64,000 nt of DNA from Cucumibacter marinus DSM 18995 (GTDB taxonomy: Bacteria; Pseudomonadota; Alphaproteobacteria; Rhizobiales; Devosiaceae). Positions 32,226-39,707 of this stretch are shown here, in pieces. The stretch lies in assembly GCF_000429865.1 (NCBI RefSeq), contig NZ_KE386979.1, forward strand, positions 313,572 to 377,571. Direction: 5' to 3'. The translations under genes were made by a program, and so were the position numbers. Numbering within the stretch: the stretch's first letter is position 1; the number at the start of each line of letters is the position of its first letter. The notes below the pieces were generated by a model. It ran no database searches. It worked only from the letters and a program-made list of their open reading frames with translations, and had not been told where the DNA came from.

Positions 32226-32585
32226 ATGCAACGCATCCTTCTCGCCGAAGACAATGACGATATGCGCAAGTTCCTGACCCGGGCGCTGACCCAGGCCGGT
32301 TACGAAGTCATCGCCTTCGACAATGGCAAGTCCGCCTATGAGCGGCTGCGGGAAGAGCCGTTCTCGCTATTGCTCAGCGATATCGTGATGCCGGAAATGG
32401 ACGGGATCGAACTGGCGCGCCGCGCCACCGAGCTCGATCCGGACCTCAAGGTGATGTTCATCACCGGGTTCGCCGCCGTGGCGCTCAACCCGGACAGCGA
32501 GGCGCCCAAGGATGCCTCGGTCCTGTCCAAACCCTTCCACCTCAAGGACCTCGTCAACGAGATCGAGCGCCTGCTCGCTGCCTGA
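32226..32585 (+). CDS. cpdR: Response regulator CpdR
   Basis: A 119-aa single-domain response regulator. The acidic pocket AEDNDD (residues 7-12), the phospho-acceptor in LLSDIVMPEMDG (D52), the Thr of FITGF and the Lys of LSKPFHL are all present. The sequence closely follows alphaproteobacterial CpdR, which when unphosphorylated recruits ClpXP to the pole and triggers degradation of cell-cycle proteins under CckA/ChpT control. The ATG at 32226 is preferred over an extension to 32109, because family members begin at this methionine. It is divergent from the amidohydrolase. Confidence 0.95.
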   Translation: MQRILLAEDNDDMRKFLTRALTQAGYEVIAFDNGKSAYERLREEPFSLLLSDIVMPEMDGIELARRATELDPDLKVMFITGFAAVALNPDSEAPKDASVLSKPFHLKDLVNEIERLLAA

Positions 32586-32667
32586 TCAGGCACGTTTGCT
32601 GCCTTCATCCTGTGATTGGGAATCGTGCCGCAAGGCGGATTTACTCCGCTGGATCAAATCAAGTGCA

Positions 32668-32697
32668 CGAACACCCTGAGGGCTATGCTCGAAGGGT
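32668..32697. repeat. 30-bp intergenic repeat, copy 1
   Basis: Begins CGAACACCCT and ends CTATGCTCGAAGGGT. It differs from the copy at 33772-33801 at two positions and can form an ACCCT / AGGGT stem. Confidence 0.7.
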
Positions 32698-32750
32698 GGG
32701 GCGCCGAGTTTCAGCGATTAGAGCTTAGCTCTCATGGCCTTCTCACCTCA

Positions 32751-32774
32751 AATCAGTCCACCGGACTGATTTTG
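32751..32774 (+). terminator. Hairpin, possible terminator after cpdR
   Basis: A 9-bp perfect stem AATCAGTCC / GGACTGATT with a 3-nt loop is followed by TT. It lies 165 nt past cpdR and may end its transcript, or it may be part of the neighbouring repeat. Confidence 0.45.
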
Positions 32775-33077
32775 CCCTTCGGGCCGGATCGAAGTTATCC
32801 CCGCCCCAAAAACCTCCCTTATCCTGCCCGAACGGTCCCGCAAACAGGGCGCGGATGCATACGAGCTCCGGCGGGAGGTTGGCAGGAAAAGTGTGAAGCG
32901 GTTTTCCGTTTCGCCAACCGACCAACTTCATAGACCGGTCCGGGTTCCATGAGGGTCGCCTCAGGGAAGGCCAAAACTGCGCCGGAGCCGGCTGCCGTCA
33001 AGGCGGTGGCGTACTTCCGAAAGGAAGCGGGGATTGACCCCAGCCCGTTGACGCAGTCCAAGCCCAAAACCCCGGGT

Positions 33078-33138
33078 GAGAGAGGCGCTGGCCGTCTCAT
33101 TGTTTTAGTTTTGCGACGAGACGCCCTGCGCCTCTCTC
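33078..33138. repeat. Long near-perfect stem-loop
   Basis: Arms GAGAGAGGCGC (33078-33088) and GCGCCTCTCTC (33128-33138) pair perfectly. Inside, CGTCTC pairs with GAGACG after a partly paired 4-nt step, giving about 21 bp in total around a 19-nt AT-rich loop. No ORF or known element explains it. Confidence 0.7.
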
Positions 33139-33244
33139 CCGCTCTGTTCTTTGAAACTCGGAGACATCCGTCTGCCGGGACTGTCGGGGTGGGCAGACGA
33201 AGCCAGGAGGCAGCGAATGGCGGAAAGCGATGCCCCACATATCT

Positions 33245-33417
33245 TCGTCATGCTCGGGCAGCCTGCCGGCGTGAGGCAGTCAAATTCGCGAGCATCCATG
33301 ATGAGATGCCACGCGGGAGCCGCGTATGACTAGTCAGTACCGCCGAACCACATGCGATGCCTCATGGACCCTCGGGTCTTACCCGCCTCACGCCGGCGGG
33401 CTGCCCGAGGGTGACGA
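33245..33417. repeat. 33-bp inverted repeat pair
   Basis: The block at 33245-33277 (core CTCGGGCAGCCTGCCGG) recurs inverted at 33385-33409 with one mismatch over 25 bp, and three over 33 bp to 33417. The 107-bp middle has no ORF with features. It might be a miniature inverted-repeat element. Confidence 0.6.
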
Positions 33418-33441
33418 GGAGGGAAGTAGCGCCCAAATCTC

Positions 33442-33496
33442 CACCCTCACCCTGAGCCCTCATGGTGAGCTTGTCGAACCACGAAGGGCGAGGGTG
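33442..33496. repeat. REP-like palindromic unit
   Basis: Ends are CACCCTC and GAGGGTG, and the middle contains CATGGTGAGCTTGTCGAACC. A shortened inverted relative lies at 21746-21775, showing it is a dispersed family. Confidence 0.65.
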
Positions 33497-33533
33497 TGAA
33501 GAGACAGGGTTCCGGCGCTGCAGCATTCCCGCC

Positions 33534-33670
33534 GTCATTCCCGCGGAGGCGGGAATCTATGTGAATCAGAGGGTTAGGGCTGGTGGTGATGGCGCCGGCG
33601 GCGCGCAATAAACATGACCACCAGTTCTCTGGTGCAAGTTCAGCTGGATTCCCGTTTTCACGGGAATGAC
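33534..33670. repeat. Pair of opposed GTCATTCCCG repeats
   Basis: GTCATTCCCGCGG...CGGGAAT at 33534-33556 and ATTCCCGTTTTCACGGGAAT-GAC at 33648-33670 are inverted relative to each other, and each forms its own hairpin. The arrangement recalls paired REP units (BIME). Confidence 0.7.
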
Positions 33671-33742
33671 GCCGGTGGTTGGGCAAACCTACTGCCAACG
33701 ATGCGCGCCGTGAGAGTGAGGAGCGGTCTGGCAAAGCCCGAA

Positions 33743-33765
33743 CAGAAGGTCCGTTGGACCTTCTG
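33743..33765. repeat. 10-bp hairpin beside the second 30-bp repeat
   Basis: CAGAAGGTCC and GGACCTTCTG pair perfectly around a GTT loop, 6 nt before the repeat copy at 33772. A comparable hairpin lies near the first copy. Confidence 0.6.
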
Positions 33766-33771
33766 AAGCAA

Positions 33772-33801
33772 CGAACACCCTTAGAGCTATGCTCGAAGGG
33801 T
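33772..33801. repeat. 30-bp intergenic repeat, copy 2
   Basis: Second copy of the unit at 32668-32697, same orientation, 28 of 30 positions identical. Confidence 0.7.
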
Positions 33802-33874
33802 CTGCTACCCTCACCTCGAACCAGGCAGGGCGAGGGCGATCAATCGGGTTGAAGAGTTATTGAAAAGGGTCGGA

Positions 33875-34837
33875 TCAGCCCGCGAAGTAGCGGCGGATCG
33901 CCTTGTGCACGGGCTCCATTTCGTAGGGGCTCGGCATATGGGCGCTGTCTTCGAGGGTGATTTCCTCGGCGATCGGCAGCACCCTTTGAGCAAGCGGATA
34001 GGTCTGCTTGTAAGGAAACATGATGTCGTGCCGCGAGAAGGTGATGAACACCGGCTCGAGGCTCGATTTGAAATCGGTATCGACAAAGGGACCGGCCGGG
34101 CGGTGGCGCCAGAACGCAGTCTGACGGATCACCACGTCGAGATAGTCGAGATTGTTCTGCGGCCAGACGCGGGCCAGTGGCCGGGCGAGGGAAGGCAGTA
34201 TCTTCTTGGCGCCGGGGATCGGCAGATAGCGGTAGGCCATCCAGGTGAAGAACAGCGCGCCGAAGATGCGCGCCTTCGGGATATTGGGGGTGAGGCCTGC
34301 GGTCACAACCAGACCCAGCTTGCCGACGCGTTCGGGGGCGAATGTGGCGAGGTCGAGGGCGATCGAGCCGCCAAAGCTCGACCCCAGCATGTCGATGCGG
34401 CCGATGCCGAGTGCATCCATCACCTCGGCGAGCCAGCGTCCGTAATTGTGGTCATCGGGCGAAAACTTGCGGTCCTCGGACAGGCCGGGCTGGCCGATGA
34501 GGTCCGGGGCGATCATCAGGTGATCTTCGGCCATGTAGTCGAAGAACTCGAGCATGAGCGGGCTCGAGATCGACATGCCGGGCAAGACCAGAACCGGCTT
34601 GCCATCGGGTTTGCCGCCGAAATTGATATGGGTCTTGCCGAAACTGGTGCTCACCGACTTGGACGAGAGCGGCATGGCCAGCCGGGAGAGGACGCCATTG
34701 TAGAACTCGACATATTCCTGCCGGCCCGCCAGGGAGCGGAACACCGAGCCGGAAGGCAGACGATCCACCGCCTCGTCCGCGGTCGCGGCGGTCATCGGTG
34801 CGCTGTGGGCAGCGGTGTGAGATGCGGACTGGTTCAT
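33875..34837 (-). CDS. Alpha/beta hydrolase
   Basis: A 320-aa alpha/beta-fold hydrolase. The oxyanion block VLVLPGMSISSP, the nucleophile elbow MLGSSFGGS (Ser near residue 158) and a C-terminal triad region with FSRHDIMFPY and LEDSAHMPSPYEM are visible. It has a long hydrophilic N terminus and no signal peptide. The ATG overlaps the stop of the fatty-acid desaturase by 4 nt, so both come from one transcript. A lipid or ester substrate is likely given the partner, but this is inference. Confidence 0.85.
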   Translation of the reverse strand: MNQSASHTAAHSAPMTAATADEAVDRLPSGSVFRSLAGRQEYVEFYNGVLSRLAMPLSSKSVSTSFGKTHINFGGKPDGKPVLVLPGMSISSPLMLEFFDYMAEDHLMIAPDLIGQPGLSEDRKFSPDDHNYGRWLAEVMDALGIGRIDMLGSSFGGSIALDLATFAPERVGKLGLVVTAGLTPNIPKARIFGALFFTWMAYRYLPIPGAKKILPSLARPLARVWPQNNLDYLDVVIRQTAFWRHRPAGPFVDTDFKSSLEPVFITFSRHDIMFPYKQTYPLAQRVLPIAEEITLEDSAHMPSPYEMEPVHKAIRRYFAG

Positions 34838-35763
34838 GCGGCGCTTCCGGGTTTTGCCGGCGGCTTGCTCAACAGCGGCTTGCCGATCGTGATGACCTCG
34901 ACGCCCTCGGCGGCAAGCTGTTCGCGCGTGGCCTTGTACATCTTGGGATGGCTCAGGCAGGAGGCGCGGGGGAATTCATGGTGCAGGTAGTGGTGGTTAT
35001 TCAGCCAGAAGAACGGGCAGATGATCCATTCCCAAAAGCCGTCGCCGACAATCATGCGGACCGTCTTTTTCCGGTCTTCTGTCACCTCGGGCATGTGCAG
35101 CATGCCGTGGGACAGCGAAATCATCGACGAGGCCAGCGCCGAGGGCAGAACCCAAAGGAAGAAGGTTTCCCATGGCGCGATGATCAGCAGGGCGATGATG
35201 AGCCCGGCCTGGAACACGATGCGCATGCCGGTGAAGAGCTGGTCACGCCGGGTAAGCAGGCCCTTGCGGGCGCATTCGATATAGAGCTTGAGATAATGCA
35301 GCGGCACGGCCAGCGACAGGATGACCACGAGCGGCATGGGATAGCGCTGCAGCCAGTAATCGGGGTCGGCCGTGGGGTCATTGGTGAACTGGTGGTGGCG
35401 CAGATGCAGATATTTGAAGGTCGGGAAATCGTAGGTCAGCATCAGGGCGTGAATGTAGCCGGCAATGGTGTCGATCCAGCCGAACCCTTTCTTGCCGCCC
35501 GACAGCGCCTTGTGGCTCGCCTCGTGAATGATGGTGAAGCTGGCATGGATGGCGATCAGTGCGCCGATGAAGCCGAGCCAGAGCGGGATCGCGCCGGTGA
35601 GCACGCCAATAACGGAGGCAATCTGCAGGATAATCAGAACTGCAGACGCAATGATGGTCGGCCAGACCAGCCGGCCGAGCCGCTCTTTCATGATCGCCAT
35701 GGCGACGCCCGCATATTGTCGCTGCTGCATCATTTGCTCCAGTGATGCCGTCATCCGGGCCAT
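34834..35763 (-). CDS. Membrane fatty-acid desaturase family protein
   Basis: A 309-aa integral membrane di-iron desaturase/hydroxylase. The three histidine boxes are HEASHK, HLRHHQ and HHYLHHEF, with hydrophobic segments between them. It introduces a double bond or hydroxyl group into an acyl chain or carotenoid-like lipid; the exact substrate is unknown. The ATG at 35763 (or 35754) is chosen, because the upstream in-frame extension is Arg/Ala-rich and not family-like. It forms an operon with the alpha/beta hydrolase downstream. Confidence 0.87.
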   Translation of the reverse strand: MARMTASLEQMMQQRQYAGVAMAIMKERLGRLVWPTIIASAVLIILQIASVIGVLTGAIPLWLGFIGALIAIHASFTIIHEASHKALSGGKKGFGWIDTIAGYIHALMLTYDFPTFKYLHLRHHQFTNDPTADPDYWLQRYPMPLVVILSLAVPLHYLKLYIECARKGLLTRRDQLFTGMRIVFQAGLIIALLIIAPWETFFLWVLPSALASSMISLSHGMLHMPEVTEDRKKTVRMIVGDGFWEWIICPFFWLNNHHYLHHEFPRASCLSHPKMYKATREQLAAEGVEVITIGKPLLSKPPAKPGSAA

Positions 35764-35933
35764 GGACCCGGCATTGCGCCCTTCTAGAAGGGCCTTGCGG
35801 CCCAAGAAAGGCAATATGTCAAAATGGCTGCCCGCCTGTCCAGTTGTCGCGGCGCCGCACCGGTGTTCCGCCCTGTCTGCGGCCCGGCTGGCGCGTTTTC
35901 TCGCACGGCTTGGCAAAGGCCGCAATCGCCCTA

Positions 35934-35963
35934 TTGACCTTCATGGGGCTTTTGTGGTCTATC
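35934..35963 (+). promoter_or_regulatory. Possible promoter for the tRNA-Val pair
   Basis: TTGACC at 35934-35939 and TCTATC at 35958-35963 are separated by 18 bp, and the start would fall some 35-40 nt before the first tRNA. The -10 match is weak. Confidence 0.35.
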
Positions 35964-36007
35964 GGCGCGCGCAACGGCGGCACCGCCCGTCGATGGCCGA
36001 TGGAGTT

Positions 36008-36082
36008 GGGCGTGTAGCTCAGCGGGAGAGCACTACGTTGACATCGTAGGGGTCACTGGTTCAATCCCAGTCACGCCCACCA
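36008..36082 (+). tRNA. tRNA-Val (anticodon GAC)
   Basis: A complete cloverleaf: acceptor GGGCGTG pairs with CACGCCC, the anticodon stem CTACG/CGTAG encloses TTGACAT with GAC at 36040-36042, the T arm contains GGTTCAATCC, and CCA is encoded. It reads GUC and GUU valine codons. Confidence 0.97.
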
Positions 36083-36130
36083 TCTCCATCCGGTTTGCGT
36101 GCCTCACCGCCCCGAAATTCGGCGGCTAGC

Positions 36131-36205
36131 GGGTGTGTAGCTCAGCGGGAGAGCACTGCCTTCACACGGCAGGGGTCACAGGTTCAATCCCTGTCACACC
36201 CACCA
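36131..36205 (+). tRNA. tRNA-Val (anticodon CAC)
   Basis: A complete cloverleaf: acceptor GGGTGTG pairs with CACACCC, the anticodon stem CTGCC/GGCAG encloses TTCACAC with CAC at 36163-36165, and CCA is encoded. Its 3' half, from the anticodon loop on, is the attL core of the integrated element, so the tRNA has been kept whole by the inserted copy. Confidence 0.97.
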
Positions 36206-36207
36206 TT
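36161..36207. other. attL core
   Basis: The 47-bp sequence starting TTCACACGGCAG and ending CACCCACCATT is identical to 53360-53406, and comprises the anticodon loop to 3' end of tRNA-Val(CAC) plus 2 bp. Sequence differs just outside on both sides. Confidence 0.95.
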
Positions 36208-36253
36208 CTTTTCAATGACTTAGCTCGATATGGCGTCCGCGTACCCTCGGAGA

Positions 36254-36270
36254 GTCACCATATGGTCACC
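36254..36270 (+). promoter_or_regulatory. Paired GTCACC repeats, left arm-type sites
   Basis: GTCACC at 36254 and again at 36265 are spaced 11 bp, with an ACCATATGGT palindrome between. The same arrangement with the same spacing occurs near the right end (53212-53228), so these are probable integrase or excisionase arm sites. Confidence 0.55.
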
Positions 36271-36300
36271 AAATTTTCGGCAGGGTTCAGTGCCTCGAAA

Positions 36301-36497
36301 TGTGCAACGTGTTGCACAAACCCGAGCCAGAATGTGAACCATGGTACACAAATCGATTTGTGCAGCGTGCTGCACATTCATCGACTTTCGCCGGTCGAAT
36401 TTCCGACCCATAAGAAACAACGACTTAACCTGAGGCTCACTCAGGTTTTAATCAGGATGGCAGTCCGCACGCGAGAAAATGTGCCACATGTGGCACA
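36301..36497. repeat. Array of four 18-bp TGTG-N10-CACA palindromes
   Basis: Copies are TGTGCAACGTGTTGCACA (36301), TGTGAACCATGGTACACA (36333), TGTGCAGCGTGCTGCACA (36359) and TGTGCCACATGTGGCACA (36480). Three have perfect 8-bp arms, and the second has one mismatch. The second and third share a 16-bp palindrome between them (36347-36362). The last lies 3 nt past the stop of the final leftward gene and is followed by TTTT on the minus strand, so it may also terminate transcription. This otherwise gene-free 295-bp left end may be an origin, partition, packaging or regulator site. Confidence 0.8.
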
Positions 36498-36500
36498 AAT

Positions 36501-37451
36501 CTAGGCCGCCTGTGAGAACATGTAGTCGAATGCCCAGGGGTTCAGTTGGGCATTGCCCTTTCGCAGTCTTTGCACCAGATTGCTTACCCTTCGAGCGCAG
36601 CTCCTGCTGCAATAGCGCCGCGATGCAGACGATGGTTTGAAGGATGTGTTGCACACAGCGCATGCGCGTTCGCTCGCTGCTTCCCGTGCTTGCTTGTGCA
36701 TGTAGCTGGACGAACACGACAACGAGCAACACTGTTGCGTCTCCCTTCGCGGCTGAAAGTCATGACCGCAGTTCGGACACTGCTTGCGTTGCAACTGCTT
36801 CGCTTCACGATTCCGGTTTGCGCAGACGATGGAGCAATGTCGAACGTGAGGCTCGTCGCTTCTGAAGTCCTTGCCGCAATGTGCGCACGGTCGAGGCGTG
36901 GCGTTCGATTTGGAGACGAGCCGATAGGCTGAGCGTCGAACGATGTTGTATCCGACCTGCGCTCCTGCAAATCGACGCTCCAAAGCCGAGCGCGCGCACT
37001 CCGGGCTGCAATATCGTTGGCCCGGGGTTGCATCGTCCATATCCATAGGGCCGCCGCAGTACGCACATCGATCACGCGAGTAGGTGAATTCCGGCTGCCC
37101 TTCCATCCAGTCTGGCCTTTGGGCGCCGTTCTTGTCCAGCGCCTGAAGGACAAGCATCTCCGCTTCCTGATCGGATCGATGCCAGTCATGCCCACGCCGG
37201 CAGAACGCAATCCGGAGCCCATAGCGACACTGCGCTTCATGTTCGAAGGGAGAAGACTTCCAGTCGTCGAGAAGGATGGCGATTCGCCGAACCAACTCGT
37301 CGCGCTTTTTCTGAGGCGAAACGATGCGCCGACCCTTGCGCTTTCGAGGATCGTAGACCCTGGAATTTCGATCGCCGTACCGGTATTCGGTATATCCGGA
37401 AAACAGCCCATTCCGATAAAGGGGATTGTTTACTTTGCCTCGCAAACTCAT
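36501..37451 (-). CDS. Multi zinc-knuckle protein of unknown function
   Basis: A 316-aa protein I cannot assign. Four successive zinc-binding modules of the type CxxC-x(n)-CSxxC fill the C-terminal two thirds: CAYCGG...RYCSPECA, CAHCGK...RHCSIVCA, CPNCGH...QCCSLSCS and CAVCNT...RYCSRSCA (from about residue 128 to 290). The N terminus is basic (RKRKGRRIVSPQKKRDEL) and could bind nucleic acid. It is the last gene of the element's leftward operon, with a start that overlaps the previous stop (ATGA). A DNA-binding or HNH-like accessory role is possible but unproven. Confidence 0.75.
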   Translation of the reverse strand: MSLRGKVNNPLYRNGLFSGYTEYRYGDRNSRVYDPRKRKGRRIVSPQKKRDELVRRIAILLDDWKSSPFEHEAQCRYGLRIAFCRRGHDWHRSDQEAEMLVLQALDKNGAQRPDWMEGQPEFTYSRDRCAYCGGPMDMDDATPGQRYCSPECARSALERRFAGAQVGYNIVRRSAYRLVSKSNATPRPCAHCGKDFRSDEPHVRHCSIVCANRNREAKQLQRKQCPNCGHDFQPRRETQQCCSLSCSSSYMHKQAREAASERACAVCNTSFKPSSASRRYCSRSCARRVSNLVQRLRKGNAQLNPWAFDYMFSQAA

Positions 37452-37792
37452 GAGAACACCGCGTCGAAAATTGCAGGGGTCATGGCATGAAGTCCGATGT
37501 TCGGCTTTTGCTGCCTCGACGCGAAGTGTTCCCTGAAGGCTCGGTCCATCACGAAAATCACCTCGATGTGCGCCGGACCAAGCGGCAGGCGATGAAGGCT
37601 CAAATACGAATGAACGTCGCTATATGATATCGGCCGCGGGCCGGACTGATCAAAAACACGGACAAGGTTCAGGCCGGCAAACACTTCCCAATAGAGTGCA
37701 GATCCGGGCATCATATGCGGTGCTTGCGATGTTCTAAGGCAGCGCTCTACTTCCCCTGCCATCGATTTCAGAAACGTGTCCCGGTTCATCAT
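37448..37792 (-). CDS. Small phage protein, tail-chaperone-like pattern
   Basis: A 114-aa protein without a confident family. The stretch LYWEVFAGLNLVRVFDQSG followed by ISYSDVHSYLSLHRLPLGPA and IEVIFVMDRAF resembles small proteins encoded near tape-measure genes in alphaproteobacterial phages and often called tail assembly chaperones. Here it lies downstream rather than upstream of the tape measure gene, 25 nt after it, and overlaps the zinc-knuckle gene start. The function is a tentative inference from pattern and position. Confidence 0.6.
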   Translation of the reverse strand: MMNRDTFLKSMAGEVERCLRTSQAPHMMPGSALYWEVFAGLNLVRVFDQSGPRPISYSDVHSYLSLHRLPLGPAHIEVIFVMDRAFREHFASRQQKPNIGLHAMTPAIFDAVFS

Positions 37793-37817
37793 TTCCTCGT
37801 TGTTGGTCTGTCCGGTG

Positions 37818-39698
37818 CTATCGGACCTCGCGATTGCGCTGCGCGGCCAGCACGGCGGGGCCGGAGCCCCTTCGGATCATGGCCGGGACCTGCTGCTTGA
37901 TCTGTTTGCCGGCGACTTCGCCAGAGACCTTGGCAATGGTCGGCACGAGGTTGCCGTTCCGTACCTCAGTCGACACCGAAACGGTGATCTGACCGCCGGT
38001 GTTGGAGCTGGCCGCAAGGGACTGATTGGGAACGATGGCACCCGACTGGCGCGGCATGAACAGTTCCGGCCCCCTCTCGCCAACGAGATAGGCTCGACCC
38101 GATGAGACGGGTCCGCCTTCCGCCCGGGCGCCGCCGAACGTGAATCCGGATTGGCCAGCCCCAGGGAGTCCAAAGCTGTCAAACATTGAGCTGATGAGTT
38201 GATTGGTGGCCATTTTCAGGAGTTGGCTGGCTAGGTTGCGAAAGGCATTGCTCAGCGCTTCGGTGGCTGTTGCGCCTGATAGCAGGTCATCGACAAGTGA
38301 TGACGCGAAGCTCTGGGCCATCCCCTCAGCCTCCTGCATTAGATCCTTCATCCGCTCGATTTCGGTATTCTCGAGCTTGATGGCCTGAACCAGTTCAACA
38401 ATCTGCTCGCGCTCTTTGTCGGTCGCCGCCGCGCCAGCGGCGCGCAGTTCGTTCATCACCCGCTTTTCGGTGTCGGTTCTTCCAATCAAGGAAAGCTCGA
38501 ATTCCAGACCATCGATCAGTTGCTGGACTGCTTCGGCTTCCTTGATCGCCTTGGCGGCGGCATCGTTGCGGCTGCCTGACGATCCGCCTCCACTGCCACC
38601 GCTCGAACCGCCCCGATCGACCAGGATGTTGCCGTCGGGTCCAAAGTTGAAGCCCTCATAGAAATCGGTGCGGGGCACGTCATAAAACGCACCTTGAATG
38701 TCAGACCTCAACTGGTTCCATGCCTTCGGATCGGTGGCGCGAAGGTGCTCATATAGCGACTGGTTGCCACCCCGACCGGCGCCGGGACCCTCCAGGCTTT
38801 GCATGGCATCGGAGATATCCCGAATGGCCCGAGCCAGATTTCCAGCCCATTTCGCCGACTCGATCAGGATGGGCGCCAGATCGATAAGGGTCTGTTTGAA
38901 TTGGATGTCCATCACCTTGGTTGCGGTGGTGAACTCGTCGTTCAGATCCTCAGCCCTCGCGATCAGTTCGTTGTCGACCACGATGCCTAGTTCGCGTGCC
39001 TTTTGGGCGGTTCTGGCAAGCTCATCGGCCCCGCCTTTCAATACTTCCACCATCTTCACGCCGGCACGTCCAAATGCGGCCGCCGCGATCGCTGCCCTGC
39101 GGCTCGCGTCCGATTCTTCTCTCAAAGCGTCCGCGACGAGCTTGATCCGCTCCTCCTGGCTGCGCGCCGCTTGAATGTTTTTCAGAAGCTCCGGATGCAG
39201 GACTTTGAGGTTCTCGACGAGTTCGCCCTTGTTCGCCGCGGCCCGGCCGGCGTTTCTGTTGAACGCCTCGAGCGCGGAGCTGAGCTGTTCGAAGCTGACG
39301 CCCCCCAGCTCTGCCGAGTAGGCCAGTTCCTGGAAGAACTCCGCATTGAGGCCGGCCGCTTTCGCGGTCTTGCCGATCCGATCGAACTCGACCATCGCTG
39401 ATTTGGCGCCATTTATCGCGCTTGCCACAGCGATAAACGGACTGGCCACCGCTGCCACGGGCAACACACTCTTGGCGAACATGCCGATCTTGCTCGACGT
39501 GCTGGCCAGTGCCCGATTGATCCGGCCGGTCGATCGGATCATGTCGGTTTCCATACGCCGAGTGGTGGAGCGCGAGCGGCGCTCTATCTGGCCGTATTGC
39601 CTTGTGGCGGTCCCGCTGGCCTTGGCCATGTTCCGCTCGAAATCCCTGATCCTGGCTTCGAGCTGGACAACCAGTCTTTCTGCATCACCTTGCGGCAT
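37818..39698 (-). CDS. Phage tail tape measure protein
   Basis: A 626-aa tape measure protein, which sets tail length and sits in the tail tube. It starts with a helical stretch (DAERLVVQLEARIRDFERNM), has hydrophobic segments near residues 70-95 (including FAKSVLPVAAVASPFIAVAS), long heptad-like helices and a Gly/Ser linker near residue 370. The C terminus has the familiar EGGPVSSGRAYLVGERGPEL and FMPRQSGAIVPN motif. At the usual 0.15 nm per residue it would give a tail of roughly 90 nm. It follows terL by 9 nt. Downstream tail-tip genes are missing. Confidence 0.9.
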   Translation of the reverse strand: MPQGDAERLVVQLEARIRDFERNMAKASGTATRQYGQIERRSRSTTRRMETDMIRSTGRINRALASTSSKIGMFAKSVLPVAAVASPFIAVASAINGAKSAMVEFDRIGKTAKAAGLNAEFFQELAYSAELGGVSFEQLSSALEAFNRNAGRAAANKGELVENLKVLHPELLKNIQAARSQEERIKLVADALREESDASRRAAIAAAAFGRAGVKMVEVLKGGADELARTAQKARELGIVVDNELIARAEDLNDEFTTATKVMDIQFKQTLIDLAPILIESAKWAGNLARAIRDISDAMQSLEGPGAGRGGNQSLYEHLRATDPKAWNQLRSDIQGAFYDVPRTDFYEGFNFGPDGNILVDRGGSSGGSGGGSSGSRNDAAAKAIKEAEAVQQLIDGLEFELSLIGRTDTEKRVMNELRAAGAAATDKEREQIVELVQAIKLENTEIERMKDLMQEAEGMAQSFASSLVDDLLSGATATEALSNAFRNLASQLLKMATNQLISSMFDSFGLPGAGQSGFTFGGARAEGGPVSSGRAYLVGERGPELFMPRQSGAIVPNQSLAASSNTGGQITVSVSTEVRNGNLVPTIAKVSGEVAGKQIKQQVPAMIRRGSGPAVLAAQRNREVR

Positions 39699-39707
39699 GA
39701 GGTTCTC

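Larger units (their letters stand above)
32586..33874. other. Repeat-rich gene-free island of 1.3 kb
   Basis: No convincing coding region occurs here; the short ORFs lack family features and conflict with the repeats. Instead the stretch holds several palindromes and repeat families, listed separately: two 30-bp copies, a 61-nt long stem-loop, a 33-bp inverted repeat pair, a REP-like unit and a pair of opposed GTCATTCCCG elements. The island lies between cpdR and the alpha/beta-hydrolase gene and looks like an accumulation zone for miniature repeats. Confidence 0.75.

Noticed and set aside
32616..33329. Short reading frames in the repeat island as genes
   Set aside because: They overlap palindromes, lack ribosome sites and show no recognisable protein features.
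36301..36497. CRP/FNR or ParB parS sites
   Set aside because: The 18-bp TGTG-N10-CACA spacing differs from TGTGA-N6-TCACA and from the 16-bp parS, so neither name fits.
36301..36497. CRISPR array
   Set aside because: The repeats are short palindromes with irregular spacing and no cas genes.
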